In this document: positions 9,949 to 21,863 of the stretch, one piece after another
How the letters are laid out: each line of letters opens with the position of its first letter
Position numbering within the stretch: position 1 is the stretch's first letter
Source of the DNA: Gloeophyllum trabeum ATCC 11539
Lineage: Eukaryota > Basidiomycota > Agaricomycetes > Gloeophyllales > Gloeophyllaceae
DNA length: 64,000 nt
Direction: 5' to 3'
Assembly (NCBI RefSeq): GCF_000344685.1
Contig: NW_006920418.1
Span: 9,840 to 73,839 of the forward strand
Notes under the pieces: generated by a model
The model's input: the letters and a program-made list of their open reading frames with translations, nothing else
Database searches by the model: none
What the model was told of the DNA's origin: nothing
Position numbers and translations under genes: made by a program

Positions 9949-12900
9949 ATGCCTAGCGCAGTTTCTGCGAATATACGACGACCAGCAGCTGCTGCAGTTG
10001 CCATGCAAAGTGGGTATACCCCACCCGTGAATCCACAACGAATCTCCGCAACGCCGCAGTATCATGGAGCAAGCAGGCTCCCTGTACCTCCGGTATATTA
10101 TGGATACCCTCCGCCTCAGTTTTACATGACTCCCGCACCAACCTATTATCACTTTCCACCAAGGGTACCGTTGTATCATCCTCCTGTGGGGTCATATCAG
10201 GCTCCTTTGTATCCACCGTTCCACCAGACTTACAGTATTCCTCCGGGTCTACAGTACCCGTCTTCAGCAGATGTCAGATGTTCCGAACCTCCGGCACCCA
10301 TGGTACCTTCCGGAGTGACAATGCCAGAACCACTAGACAAAGACTCAAAGACAGACTTTCCAGACATGTTCACAGGGCCTGCCATAATTGACTCCGATCA
10401 TCGATGTCCACCTCTACCAGACTCGGGTGAAGCTCGCAGTAACAGCTCACCCCCTTCTCAGGATGACCACGATGCGGTCCCTCTGAAAACGAATAAACGT
10501 ACATCACCGCGAGAATGGATGCAACTTGCACTGGATACCCTTCGCCAAGGTCGCCTTTCTCTATGGGACCTGTTCGCGGCTGTCTTGCAGGACAGCAATA
10601 ATGAATACGACAGATATAGAAGCTACCTGTACGGTCGAGAGAACTACGAACCTCGTCTACACGCGCTATTAGATCTAGTGATGGCAGATCCGAATGGAAG
10701 ACGAGCACTCACCGACTGGATGCAGCCGCATGCCATTGATCTCGTCTCAAAGATCATTCGCCATGAAGCGGGGACCATATGTCAACGCTTCAATACCACG
10801 ATTGCCAACATTACTCCGAGCATGTTACAGAAATGGACCATTGAAGACAATGTCGCTCGTCTCGCGGAACGGTCGGCACCCGTTCTATTTCAATTGCTCT
10901 CTGGCGCTATGAAATCTGACAGCAAAAAGAATTCGAGACCGGTACGTGGCGCTCCCTCCCATTGTCCGAACCCCATCATGACCACGAGGACCAGCTGTGT
11001 TCTGTAATTATAGCCCAGATGGCTCACCATCGATCTCAGAGAAGCCTCCACTTTCAAGCAATACACGGCTTCTTACTATGGGCTAATGGCGCTTCACGTC
11101 AAACAATCGATATATTGCAGAAATTAAGTTTGTCGGTCTCGTTCGACTCCACGCTCGATATGGTCCAGAACATCGCAGATGCTTGTATACAGCGCGCGCG
11201 CCTTGTTGCTCGTGGACCTCATGCTTTCTGCTATGACAATGTGCAAATCAGCACGTCAATTCACGTTGAACAACGTGAAGATGGTCCCGCCAAGGTACAG
11301 TGTGGCACATTTGGCATATTATACGAACTGCGCAATGCCTCGAGGGACGCGATGTTGCTTGTTCCTATCATGGAGCGGTATAGGAATGCAAAGAAGCTTG
11401 ACTACGAGGAGCACGTCCGGCCTACCAAGCAACAACAACAATTTGTCAGTCAACAACTCACCGTTCACCTCATAGAATGCCTCTACAAATTCTCCGGAGT
11501 TTTCAAGTTGCCAGAAGGCGAAAGCTTTGAGTCTAAATTTCCACACCCTCCTCGCCGTCGCATGCCTCCGGATCACAAGACAAACGAATTCCCTCTTCGC
11601 ACCACTATGAATGAAGAAGGGTCTATCGATGGCAACGTCAGGTCTATTGAACATACCTACTATCAGCAGCTGGACATGGAGTCCAGTGCGATCTGCGAGC
11701 TTGCAATACCAACGATCAATGATCAATCCACAAATGCCCGCATCCGCAGTGCGAAACTCCAGCGTCGTGGGGATATCAATGCTTTTACTCGGCTTGACGT
11801 CTTTCAACTGGGTTTTGGTCTCTTTCACTTCATTATGAACTTTATATGGGCATTGTTGCATGTACATCGCAGCACTCTGGCACAGGAAGGCAGTCTTGCC
11901 TTCTTCTTCACTGTCCTCGAACGTGCTCGGCTTGGTTCAGAGCATCCCGATTTCTATACACTCTTTGCAGCCATGATGGACGTCTTGAGTGGTCTTATCC
12001 TAAACGCTTGGGAGATTGAATGTGGCTACCCATCTCTGGCGGACTTTGCAGCAAGTAATCCATCCAAGGAGCAACTGGAGAGTATTGCTCAGAGGATACT
12101 CTAGCACCATGCCCAACCGTGCACTGATCCCGAGTCCTGCAAGTCAGATGACATTATTAGAGAAAATACAAGACTGCTTTTCCGAGACCTCCTGCTCGTG
12201 TTGGAGCTGGATACATCTACGTCAGCAGGCGATTGGGGCCGTATAGAAGATGTTCTGGGGACCTTCGCCTGTGCATTCCGTGGTGCTGGATCAAACAAAT
12301 ATGCAAACGAAATTCTACACTTTTTGCACGGCCTAAAAGTCATCTGGACACCTCAATTTGCGTAGGTCACACCCACTCTACTAAAATTAAGCCTTGACTC
12401 ATTGAAGAGACTATGATAGAGATGTCATGCGGGATAACATGATAGTCAATACTTCCGGCCGTGCGGGCCACTGTAAGGCAATTGACCTGAATATTGAACA
12501 TCATATTGGTCAACAGAAGGTATGCACCCACTTCTATACCCGAAGCATATCCTGACACTCTGATTAGATACATGCAACCCGGCGCGGCATTCATGGGTCC
12601 TGGGATCGGTTGGGAGACATATCAGCATCAGGGACTGTCATTCACGGTACGAAGAAACAAGTTGCAATGTCATTCGGGATATCGTACCGCGGCAACACAC
12701 ATCTATCCCCCGATGCTTCCCGCGCAGTGAGGAGGATCGCAAATAAAATCAAGGAACGTAAGCTACAGGTTTTCATTTCCAAAGCAGAAGATATCACTCG
12801 TAATGCGAAGGCGAAGGCTACCATCATCAGCTCTGGGAGATCAAAGCTCATTGCCACAATCAGCACATTTAATAAGAAATTCGAGGACATGCGAGCGGGG

Positions 12901-13017
12901 CATTGCTTCGAGGACGATGACCCGGATGACTCGGGCTTACCAGCGATGGCATTGTCAATGTCATTGCCCCCAGAAGACACTTCATTAGAGCACGAGGGGT
13001 CGAATGAGGGTGAATAA
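9949..13017 (+). pseudogene. DUF6589-type protein, candidate transposase of the element; one in-frame TAG
   Basis: Exon 1 (from 9949, or ATG 10000) encodes a Pro/Tyr-rich N-terminus and a domain to about 10941. After an intron (about 10942-11018) follow RSQRSLHF, GASRQTIDILQKLSLSVSF, ARGPHAFCYDNVQIS, RRGDINAF, FGLFHFIMNFIWALLHVH, then GDWGRIEDVLGTFACAFRGA, WTPQFA, an intron starting about 12363, MRDNMIVNTSGRPGHC, another intron, and GSWDRLGDI...RGNTHLSPDASR to the stop at 13017. This series matches the basidiomycete domain I remember as DUF6589; the YDN...GD...FH order looks like an RNase H-type DDE core (inference). The frame is continuous except for a TAG at 12102-12104 between IAQRIL and the next conserved block; no intron removes it in frame. 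It is either a nonsense mutation or needs readthrough or editing. Confidence 0.72.
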
Positions 13018-13035
13018 ATTATACTGAATGATGCC

Positions 13036-15255
13036 CTATGTACAGCTATTGTTCATGTCAACTAATACCGTCTCTGATGTCCCTTGTTGAACTCGTCCTC
13101 CACCGGTTCTGTGGATCATCTTGGAAAGAGGCTCCTCGTCACTTGAAACTTCATTTTCTTTGTCTTGCAGAGTGATTCGTTTGGCCCGTCTTTGCTCGGA
13201 GTCAAAAGCTATGATCACATCGAAAACGAGCTTGCTCCATGTCTGCGCCCAGTCGGCAGCCTCGGCCAAAATTGCGACAATGTCAGCAGGATACCGGAGA
13301 CTCTGGGGAAGTGTCTTGCTGAGAGTCTTGATGCCATCATCCGTGAGGATGTCGCTAGGTGGGCCAAATACGAAGTCCATGGTCTTGTAAATGTCTCTTC
13401 GCCATTTTCGGAGGTCATCTTCAAGCAAAGGCCGCTCGTCCTTCCTACGAAGCTTGGGTGACCTCTTGCGTTTTGCATTGCCTTTGGTCACCTTTGAGGG
13501 TGCCCATACTTCTCCCGGAACAAACCTTGAGAGGTCGAACTCGTTGTCGTCGTGTCGGTCGCAGCAGTATTTTTTCGAGTAGTTCAGGGCTTCCGTAGAG
13601 GGTGTATAAGGGTCTCATCAGTATCAGACCTGACCAGTTTGTGACACACCAATAGGAGATGTATCGCCCAAGTATTCGGCCCAGAATGCCCGGAGACACG
13701 TCTTCGACTGCACATACCGAATAACAGCTTTCCCGACCCGTCCTTCCTTACCTGCAGCTGTTGGTGAAGCTGGTGTATCCATGTCTTCATTGTCGCCACA
13801 GTCAGAGATGAGTGATCCGGGTGCTAGTTGAGGAAGTTTGACGTTGAGAGCCCAAGGTTCTGTCATAGTCAAAAATAGTGCCTCCGTGTCATCGTCTCGC
13901 CCGGCCCTTCCACCACGTTGCAGTTTATCCGCGAGATTGTCGCAGAGTCCATATTGGATTACCACATGGATGCCGCAAACGTCTAAGCCCTTCACGACAA
14001 CATTGAAATATGATCCAAATCCATAGAGGGTATGACTCACAGTGGCGGCGCCCGAAGTAGCGACAAGGATACGACATGTTCCATTGGGTGACGCAAAGTC
14101 GTCATATACTTGTTTGAGGTATGGTTCTGACACGCCGCCGTGATAGTGCTTCGCAATTCCAGAGTTCCGCGAAGGTCCAGGTAAGTTATTGTTGATGTAT
14201 GTTGCCAGAGCATCAGTCATGAGCCTATCGTCAATGAAGATGATAGTCTTATCAAGAGTACGTTGAGAATCATAGGTAGCAGGAATCAGAAAGTCCAGGT
14301 TATGAAAGTTTTGCAAGTTGCCTGAGAGTGTCATCGTCGCAAAGGCCAGGTTCGGTCGTAGCAGAGGTCCTCGAAAGAGGGGCATATCCGGAGGCATAGC
14401 AAAGGTCCTACGGCAGGCATCCAAGATATGTTTCGGCAATGTTGCCGAGAGCATCTGAATGGCAGTGCCTTTAGTAAGGATGGCCGTGAGTTTACCGAGA
14501 GCCCCCCAGGCAGGCCGAAATGCTGGTTCGCCGTGTTTCTTCATGCCGGCGGTATAAATATGGTGGGCTTCGTCGACGTAGACATGGGAGATCTTCTTGA
14601 CGAATCGCTGCTTCTGCATGAGGCCGGCAAAACGTGCGAGGTGTCCATGGTGGGAACCGAGCTGCTCCGGAGATACAATGATAACTTTATATGTTCCTGC
14701 GTCAATGGCCTTATATGAAATGAGTCTGCTTTATGGACAGTTTTTGGCTGACTCTCTGGCTACCTTCCATAGTCCTTTGTCGTTGGGGGTGTCTTCGTTC
14801 ACGGTTATGGCACGGATGCCAAGGGCCTGTATATCCGATACCTGGTTTGACTGTAACCGTTTCAATGGCGAGATAATCATAGAAACCGACTTCGGGCGCA
14901 GTAGAGCAGGCAAGATCATAAGCAGGGTTTTCCCAGTACCGCAGCCAGAATAGACGATGGAACTTCGGCTATGTATAGTTGCCAGAGTACCGCGGAGTTG
15001 TAATTCACGAGGAACAATTAATTTCGTACTGCTGGTCAAACCATATAGCAAGACACAAGCTCGTAAGACATCCAATTTTTCCTCGGTTGAGAGAGACGAC
15101 CAGAATTCAACAAAACATTGAGGGGCGAGGTCCATCGGAATCACTTGACTTGCAACATAGATAAGATACCCAGGCATTAGACGGTGCACTTCCTCCAGTA
15201 GTCTGTCAGTCCGCTGGAAGATGTCATCGTCAGGGGAGTGTGTTTGCAGTGACAT
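13036..15255 (-). CDS. RecQ-like superfamily 2 DNA helicase of the element
   Basis: Motifs appear in order on the minus strand: Walker A SGCGTGKT, motif Ia region IISPLKRLQSNQ, VSPEQL, motif II VDEAHH, motif III LSATLP, motif IV KTIIFIDDR, HGGVSEPYL, ILVATSGA, and motif VI QRGGRAGRDDD. An intron (about 14714-14766) joins KGLWK to AIDAGTYKVIIVSPEQL in frame; at least one more intron lies near 13500-13640, joining a CDRHDDNEFD-like segment to a basic C-terminal tail. The motif set is RecQ type, 3'-5' DNA unwinding driven by ATP; the usual zinc-binding/HRDC regions are not evident. Multicopy RecQ-like genes are widespread in Agaricomycetes. It looks intact and converges on the DUF6589 gene, both inside the same TIRs, so it is probably the transposon's own helicase. 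Confidence 0.85.
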
Positions 15256-15425
15256 TGGTGGGGGGGGGGAGGTGCGGACTTAGACGCGTCGACGCGACGC
15301 GTTTGTTATCAATTTTGTAGTAGACTACAAACTTTTGTTGCGCGACTACAAGACACTACAGACTCGGCCTCGCGGAGTTTCAAACGCGCTCGCGTTGATA
15401 TCGGCACCTCGGCAATTTCAGCGGC

Positions 15426-15536
15426 ATCTCGGCAAAATGACGATTCCGCGCGTGTACTGGGTTCCCACGCCAAATCGACCAGCCTCTCTATCACGATTCT
15501 GCCCCCAATCTGATAGAGAGGGTGGTCACCAGCCTA
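15426..15536 (-). repeat. Right terminal inverted repeat with internal hairpin
   Basis: This is the reverse complement of the left repeat. Positions 15477-15493 pair with 15511-15527 (17 bp, one mismatch) around a 17-nt loop. The loop sequence differs from the left copy while the stem is kept, which suggests the fold rather than the loop sequence is under constraint. Confidence 0.93.
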
Positions 15537-15784
15537 CACGCCCAATCCGGCCTGAGGTCTCAGGCATCCCGACACTTTGATCTCCAAAAGACATCTGCTT
15601 CGGGCGTCTGCGGAATATCCAATCCAGATCACTCGGACCTAGCCGATGGAGATGTCGTTGTCCTCAAATTGATGTCGGATCGACCTCCTAATAGACATCC
15701 TTCCTACCTCCGACACGGAAGGTCATGGTGACCATCTACTCATAGTATACATTCTATGTAATACAAAGCTATGTGTTGCTCATA

Positions 15785-18700
15785 CTAAGTCTGTCTATCA
15801 GCAGTGGAGTCTGCCGCCATTTCGACAGTAGCCTGAGTGAGATTCTGTGCCTCCTTAGCCCTTTTATTACGAGCTCTCGTTGCGGCTGCTTTTGCGGCGG
15901 TTTCAGCACGTTTTGCAGGTCCTGATATCCGCAACCCCTCAGCGATTTCGGCAAGCTTTGCAGGCCGGTCTGGATGAAGATAATGGCGTGGGGTTGTCAG
16001 TGGCCGAGGTAATATCTCTCGAATCAGTGCGGCATTGTGGATGGCGTGCATGTTCAAGATAAATCGGTCATCGTCCCTGTGTACGATGCACCGTTCCTGC
16101 AAGTCCGTCGGGCAGCGCTCTTGCTGCACCGAGCGCAAACCTGTCGGACCGCACCCACCTTCGGCGCAGTCGTGTTGTGCATTGAATAGGAATAAAATGT
16201 CCTGGGGCAGATGTTTAGGGACCGAATAAGGAACCGGAGTAAAGTACTCAGACGCGACTGAAGCCGTTTTCGGCCCGCTTGGGGGTCTTGTGAGGATAGG
16301 CATTTTGAGACGCGGATGAACGACGCTGGATATGGCAAAGCGCTCTAAAAGGGTGAAACCGGCATCGCAGCTGGTCTTCGGTGTCTCAGGAGCGAGAATC
16401 TTGCAAATGCGACCGCAAGTGACCTCCTGGTTAGGACTCTGATGAGCAACGGTGAGTCGGGGCACTGCCTTGCATAGATAGTTAGTAAACGTACATCTGC
16501 GATACGGTAAAATACCCAGGACCCGCCGCGGCAGATATCTCGTGAGCGTGATATACAGTACTCTCCTTGCTCCCACATTCGTCCGCCAATGCCGGGCTCG
16601 GGAACGTACGGAATTCCTGACTGGTCAAGGGCCTCGCGCCACACGTTGCTTGAGCGTTTATGCCTTGCTATCATCTTCACGGAGCCTACAATACAAAATA
16701 AGTAAGACACCGAAAGGTTTGAGACAGGTCGCACCGATGCAAAGGGAAGACTTGTTGACCCATCCGAGGCGCCTCTGTAACTGTGAATTCCCTTCGAGGA
16801 ACGTGCGTACATTTTCACCCGCTTGTACATATTCAGCAGACTCGGTTCTCCACCAGCCGCCACTAACCTGATGCTTGAAGCGCTCCATGTCCGCCAGCGT
16901 CAGAGCGATGTCGCGGCTGGGAGCCTGGTGGTTAGAGAGAACACTACATAACCGGAATATGGCATTCCAGCATTCAAAGATCTCCGTCGCGAAAAGCAGT
17001 GCTGGCCCGAATCGTCGAATATCTTCCAAGATATGGGGGAGGACATGTAGCTTTGGTTTCTGTATTATACGGGTGGGATCGATCAGAGCCCAGAGGTCCA
17101 GGACATTGTCAATTAGGATTGATAAGTCAGCCTGGTTCAGCAGATATTTTAAGTTGATTTGAAGTGCTACCAAATGTGAATTTACATACCAGATATGAAT
17201 CCATATCACTGATCTCGTGGTACCAAAGATATGCGCCGAGGTCTCCCGTCGCCGACCACAATTGGAATATGAGATCAGAGCATAGATCACCGTGCAGATG
17301 GAATATCGCGAGCTGCTGCAATGCTTTGAAGTGACGTCCGACAAGCGCATTCTTGTATTGTACCATATATCTCGCCCGAATCGGAGGTAGAACCAAGCCG
17401 TCCACAGCTGATGATTGGAGACGGAGAGTGAATAGCTGTTGTTTCTTGTCGTCCCAGCCGCCGTGAGTAGCATACCAGATGTATTTGTCCTGTCCAAGTA
17501 AGTAAGTATGGAGAATCTCGACCGGTGTCGCTTCGTGTATGTCCACTCCTAATAGGAAGACAGTAGAGCATCTGTCAGTCATATGCAGGGCCAAAGAGAA
17601 CAGCAGTGCATACCAGGCATTACGAGGGCTGGATTATAATGATCGCCAGGTCTCAAGCAGTGCCGAAGTGCTGGGAAACAGAGTTTAGCTTGCAGCAGGT
17701 CGCTAGAGTCCCCATCAAATGCGTACGAGAGTCAATTGGTAGCACATTATATCGCTCTGGTGGTTGACTCAGGAGCCACTCAAAAACATCTCCCTGGATA
17801 ATGCAGATAATCTCATTTCTGACAAGCTTCCGTGCGTCGCCCTTTAATGATTTGTCCTTTAGCCGTGCATCAATACTAAGTCGTTCGCTTTGAAGACTGC
17901 GTGCTTTTGTGATACACTGGTCTATCCAGAACGACGCGATCTTGTCCTTTACACCTGTCCGGGTCTGAATGGTATCCACCGCTTCTTGGACGCCCAAGCA
18001 CGCAGTCCATAGCTGATTTTTCACGACCGCGGCTGTCTCAGTGCACGATCTTGGAACTCCTGGCTATGAGATTGACCATGCATCATTGTAACAGTCACGT
18101 ACTTAGCTGCGGCACCTCAATGATGGAGGACTCACCTTAAACAGTGCTTGGTATCCCTCGGAGGTCTCCTTCTCTTCCGCACTCCCTCCGACTTTGCATC
18201 GACGGCAAAAGAGATTCCCATGCATGCCGATGTGTGAACATGTCTCCGATTGCTGAGGATTGTCGGCAGGGTAAGTATAGGGCAATATCCGGAAGATGAT
18301 TTCTTCTCCGAGTAGACAATCATATGCAGTGTACCAAATATCAGGTTTCCTGCATGCAACACTTGTAAGGTTGCCATTGTATTATGTCTATTGGCTTACA
18401 TCTTCTCCGACAGCGCACCCAACTGCTCGGAGGATGACGCATGGGGGGACGTTGAACAAAAGCGGACGAAAAACTCCTGGGCAAGCTTTTGATGCGGCAG
18501 GCCACTATTCGCAAGATACATGTTTACATGTGGATTAAATTGTTTGCTTACGTTGCCCGACACGTCGTCGCTCCATGGCGTAATAAAGACCGTGAATGCT
18601 GCCCGACCTCTTGCAACCTTGCGTATGGGATGCGGCATCTCGTGGGCCCAGCTGGGTGCGGTCGCTGTGACATCGAATAAGAACATCTCCCGCAGAAACA

Positions 18701-20174
18701 GGACAAAGAACCTACCTGAGAAATGAAAGTCAAGGGCTTCCTCCGACTCAGTCAAATCGAGGTAATTGCTTTCAAATTCTGATGCATTAACGCGGCTAAT
18801 CATCTCAAAATCTGTATTCGTTATCCCCATCTGCAGCAAAACTGGGTTCTCGTAATACAATAACCAGATTATGGTAGGCTTACCACCTCATCGTGACTGA
18901 CTTCACATACATCAGCACACATGGACCCGTTCTGCTTGATCCAGCGGATAGGTATAACAAGACGCCCATCTCGCAAACGTGCAACCTCCTTAACATAGAA
19001 ATGGCGGTGAGGGGCCTGACTGTCTGCCCACATGGGTGTCAGGAGGTCTAGGTCTGTTTCCTCGGTCCATTTTCCTGCTTGCCATGCTTCTGACACTTTC
19101 CTGGCAACTTCTGGATATAGATTCATGTGTTTTCGCACCAGGGGGTTAGCCCAATCCTGTCGGAACCAGTTAGCTTTCAATGTAACTTCGCAACATACTG
19201 TGATACTGCCATTGCAAAGAGACCGGCGGGATCATTCATGCAGAAGTGGTTTCCGAGTGACGATGTGTGGTTTTCTGTCTTAGGTCCAGTGTCTTGCGTT
19301 AGCTTGGTCTGCAGGGCACGTAACGACTTAAATGACGGTACGTCAGGAGTCCCACACTCGCGCATCACCCATAAGACCGCCATCATGTGGTCATCGGACA
19401 GACGCAGGCGCGGCAGGCTGTCAAGGAGATCCAGCATAAACATCTGTGAGTGATCTCGATCAAGTATCAGCTTCAAGTTAGATGGCCAGAGACCCACCGT
19501 CTTTGACTGATACGGCTGCCAGCCATCCTGTGGTACCCACCCCGGTTTCGTAGGCTCATCGTCTTCGTCTTCATCATCTTCGTCCACACCTGACCAACCA
19601 AATGTAGGCTTAGCACATCTCGACAAGATCTTGTATGTTCCGGGTTCTCACCCATGAGACGCATTGCCCGGACGACATCAGGCACTGTAGGGTCTTCTTC
19701 GATATCTTCTGGAGGAGGCTCTTCCCCAAATACGGTATGATCTTCGCAAAGGTCCAACGATTGCATCTGCTGATTCAACAGATGACGACGCCTGTCATCC
19801 GCATCATTGGTCCCCCCTGCAGAGAAGAGCATCTTTTCGCCATCGCAATGGAAGTATTCATCCCCGTCGATGATCATATTATCCAATAGGGATCCCGCAG
19901 GCGATGAATGCTCGACCTCATCTTCATTATCTGAATCCTCAAGAATGGATCCTAACGACAGGAGAGCTGGTCTCAAAGGTGCACTTGTGGTCGGATTAGG
20001 TGCACTTGCAGGAGGCGAAACAACAGAAGCAGTAGGTGGTTTAGACTTCTCATGTTTATCCGTAAGGAGATGGTCCCTCAAGCTGGTTGTCTTTCTCTTG
20101 ACCAGCACATCTTGATGTAGACGCAGCGAGCAAAGTACGCACTTGAACCTCGTTGGGTCCTGTGTATATTCCAC
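15785..20174 (-). CDS. Large zinc-finger, transposase-like protein of a multicopy basidiomycete family
   Basis: About ten exons can be chained from 20174 to 15785. The N-terminus has a C2H2/BED-like finger (FKCVLCSLRLHQD...LRDHLLTDKH). Then come an acidic linker, FMLDLLDSLPRLRLSDDHMM, SLGNHFCMNDP, a block HRHFYVKEVARLRDGRLVIP, GRAAFTVFITPWSDDVSGN, the cysteine cluster CSHIGMHGNLFCRRCKVGG, TPVEILHTYLLG, KLHVLPHILEDIRRFGPA, TEIFECWNAIFRL, and a C-terminal FNAQHDCAEGGC. I recognise this as a family present in many copies in agaricomycete genomes, usually head-to-head with the family encoded at 20484-21863, but I cannot name its Pfam family with certainty. Copy number and architecture suggest transposase origin (inference). 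The frame appears open across all exons. No TIR was found around the pair. Confidence 0.65.
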
Positions 20175-20483
20175 AAAACCTATCTAATGATCAATGTCCA
20201 GCTGGTAAGCATGCGCCCGCCAGACTCGCCTTCAGGTATAACAATGGCTCGCGGCATACCTAAACTGAAGCCTTTGCAGTGCCCATGGTCGCATTGGCCG
20301 CATCCTCTTTCCCGCCGCCCGAAGTCAACACGTGACCGCCCCAAGCGACCGAATTGGAATTCACAAATTCGTACAAGTCGCCTCTGTCTGTGTTTCTCCC
20401 TCGACGTCTTTCTCTATTTTCTCTTCATCTTTCTTGATTTTCTTTCTTTTTCTACTAATCTACTGCATTCATTTAGTTTGCTC

Positions 20484-21863
20484 ATGCTCACACTTGACGA
20501 GATGCTCAACAGGCAGTCCAGCCCTCCCATTCCAAGTGGTGAGCCCCGGAGAACGTCTGATTCACCTTGCGGGCCAAGTCCAGATGCTGCTGCTCCCTCA
20601 ACTGTGATAGGACCGGTGCATACTGGCAAGCGACCAATGGAAGACTTTTCCCAGTACGCGCAAAGTGTTGCGAGGAGGAAGCGATTGCGCCCTGAGGACA
20701 GCGATGAGCTTGTTTCATATTCAAAGGTTTTTTATAGAACATTTTTCTTGTGTTAACATCGCGTCACGCCTGTTCCTCTCTTTCGAATAGCTTTCGCGTG
20801 GTGAGAAGGACATATGGCTTGCATCGACTCTTTTGTCCATCCAGGGTACAGTCAGCCAACTTCAAGCACCTGATGCCCAATGGGACCTGCCAGTGATGCT
20901 GAAGGTATGTACCAGTAATACTGCTGGTGTTGTCACGAGAGTCAGACGGGACTGATGCATCATATGCTCTGTGAATGCAGAAGAAGATCGATATCTACTC
21001 TGCCGTTGTTATTCTCTCTCCGACGCTCTCCGCATATGTCAGTGACGACGCCCCACGGAAGGTCTTAATCGTAAGTGAAAAGCATCAGGCTGCATATATC
21101 ATCTCACAGGTCATCCACCCAGGATATCCTTGAACGTTACCCCAGTTGGGGTTACAAACAAGATGTCAAAGAGAACCCATATCGATACAATATCGTGATC
21201 TCATTCATATCGGCAAAGCTAACTGCACGAAGGTATACAGCAAAGAAGATTGTATGTTGTTTGCCTGATTACCATGCTAACCTCGCTGATGTATCCCACA
21301 CACCGACATAGATTGCAGAGAGCATTGGTACGACCGCCGAGGACCCGGAAGAACTGAAGCGTGTCGATGCAGATGATATTCTTGCCTTATGTGAAGGGCT
21401 AGTAGCGAAAGTCTTCAAGGCTGCGAAGATTGTCATTACTGTGCCGATGTGTGCCAGGGTCGCGTTTCTTGTAGGTTGCTTTCTCTCTGTGTCATCACGC
21501 GGCCAGCTGATGGCTACCATACAGAGGCTCATCTATGTCGGGCAGCCCGACGCGGGCGACAAATACTGGGACAGTGCCGATGAGAAACTCAAGGATTTCC
21601 GGGTCAAGCTTTCCAATGACCCAAAGAAGATATCGAGGTTAGTTCGTAGCTTTTCGAATCCGTGATTTGCTCAGTGATATCTGCATAGCAAATTCGCCAA
21701 GATTCTTTCACAAGATCGTCAAGTATACGGTGATGTCGATGTCGACTATACACTGAAGAGTGCCTGCATGAATGCCGCTCAGCGCATGGGCGAGGGGGTG
21801 TACGCGGGGACCGAAGGCGCTCCTGTCAATGGTGCCGAGCAGAGTGATGATGACTCGGGCTAG
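20484..21863 (+). CDS. Partner protein of the divergent transposase-like gene
   Basis: The gene starts MLTLDEMLNRQ at 20484 and runs through about seven short exons: a Pro/Ser-rich linker, GKRPMEDFSQYAQSVARRKR, LQAPDAQWDLPVMLK, KKIDIYSAVVILSPTLSAYV, DILERYPSWGYKQDVKENPY, ILALCEGLVAKVFKAAK, PDAGDKYWDSADEKLKDFR, KFAKILSQDRQVYGDVDVDY, and an acidic C-terminus EQSDDDSG before TAG at 21861-21863. I remember this family as the regular divergent companion of the 15.8-20.2 kb family in Agaricomycetes; its function is unknown. About 310 bp separates the two starts, so a shared promoter is likely. It looks intact. Confidence 0.62.

Larger units (their letters stand above)
9722..15536. mobile_element. 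5.8-kb TIR-bounded element carrying DUF6589-type and RecQ-like helicase genes
   Basis: The two ends are reverse complements over 111 bp (9722-9832 and 15426-15536), identical except for a 10-bp block (9748-9757 against 15501-15510), one base at 9728 and none in the inner 75 bp. Between them lie two convergent genes whose stops are only 18 bp apart (13017 and 13036). The outermost bases are TA...TA, so either the TIR starts with TA or TA is the target duplication; no longer flanking duplication is visible. High TIR identity points to recent activity. The helicase is not the Pif1 type of Helitrons and there is no Rep domain. Helicase-bearing TIR transposons are on record (the AcademH and KolobokH lineages), and this element should be compared with them. 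Confidence 0.85.

Noticed and set aside
9722..15536. Helitron interpretation of the helicase element
   Set aside because: The helicase motifs are RecQ type, there is no Rep/HUH domain, and the element has long inverted repeats, which Helitrons lack.
15785..20174. KDZ (Kyakuja-Dileera-Zisupton) transposase
   Set aside because: The motifs I associate with KDZ proteins were not seen; the conserved blocks instead fit a different multicopy basidiomycete family.
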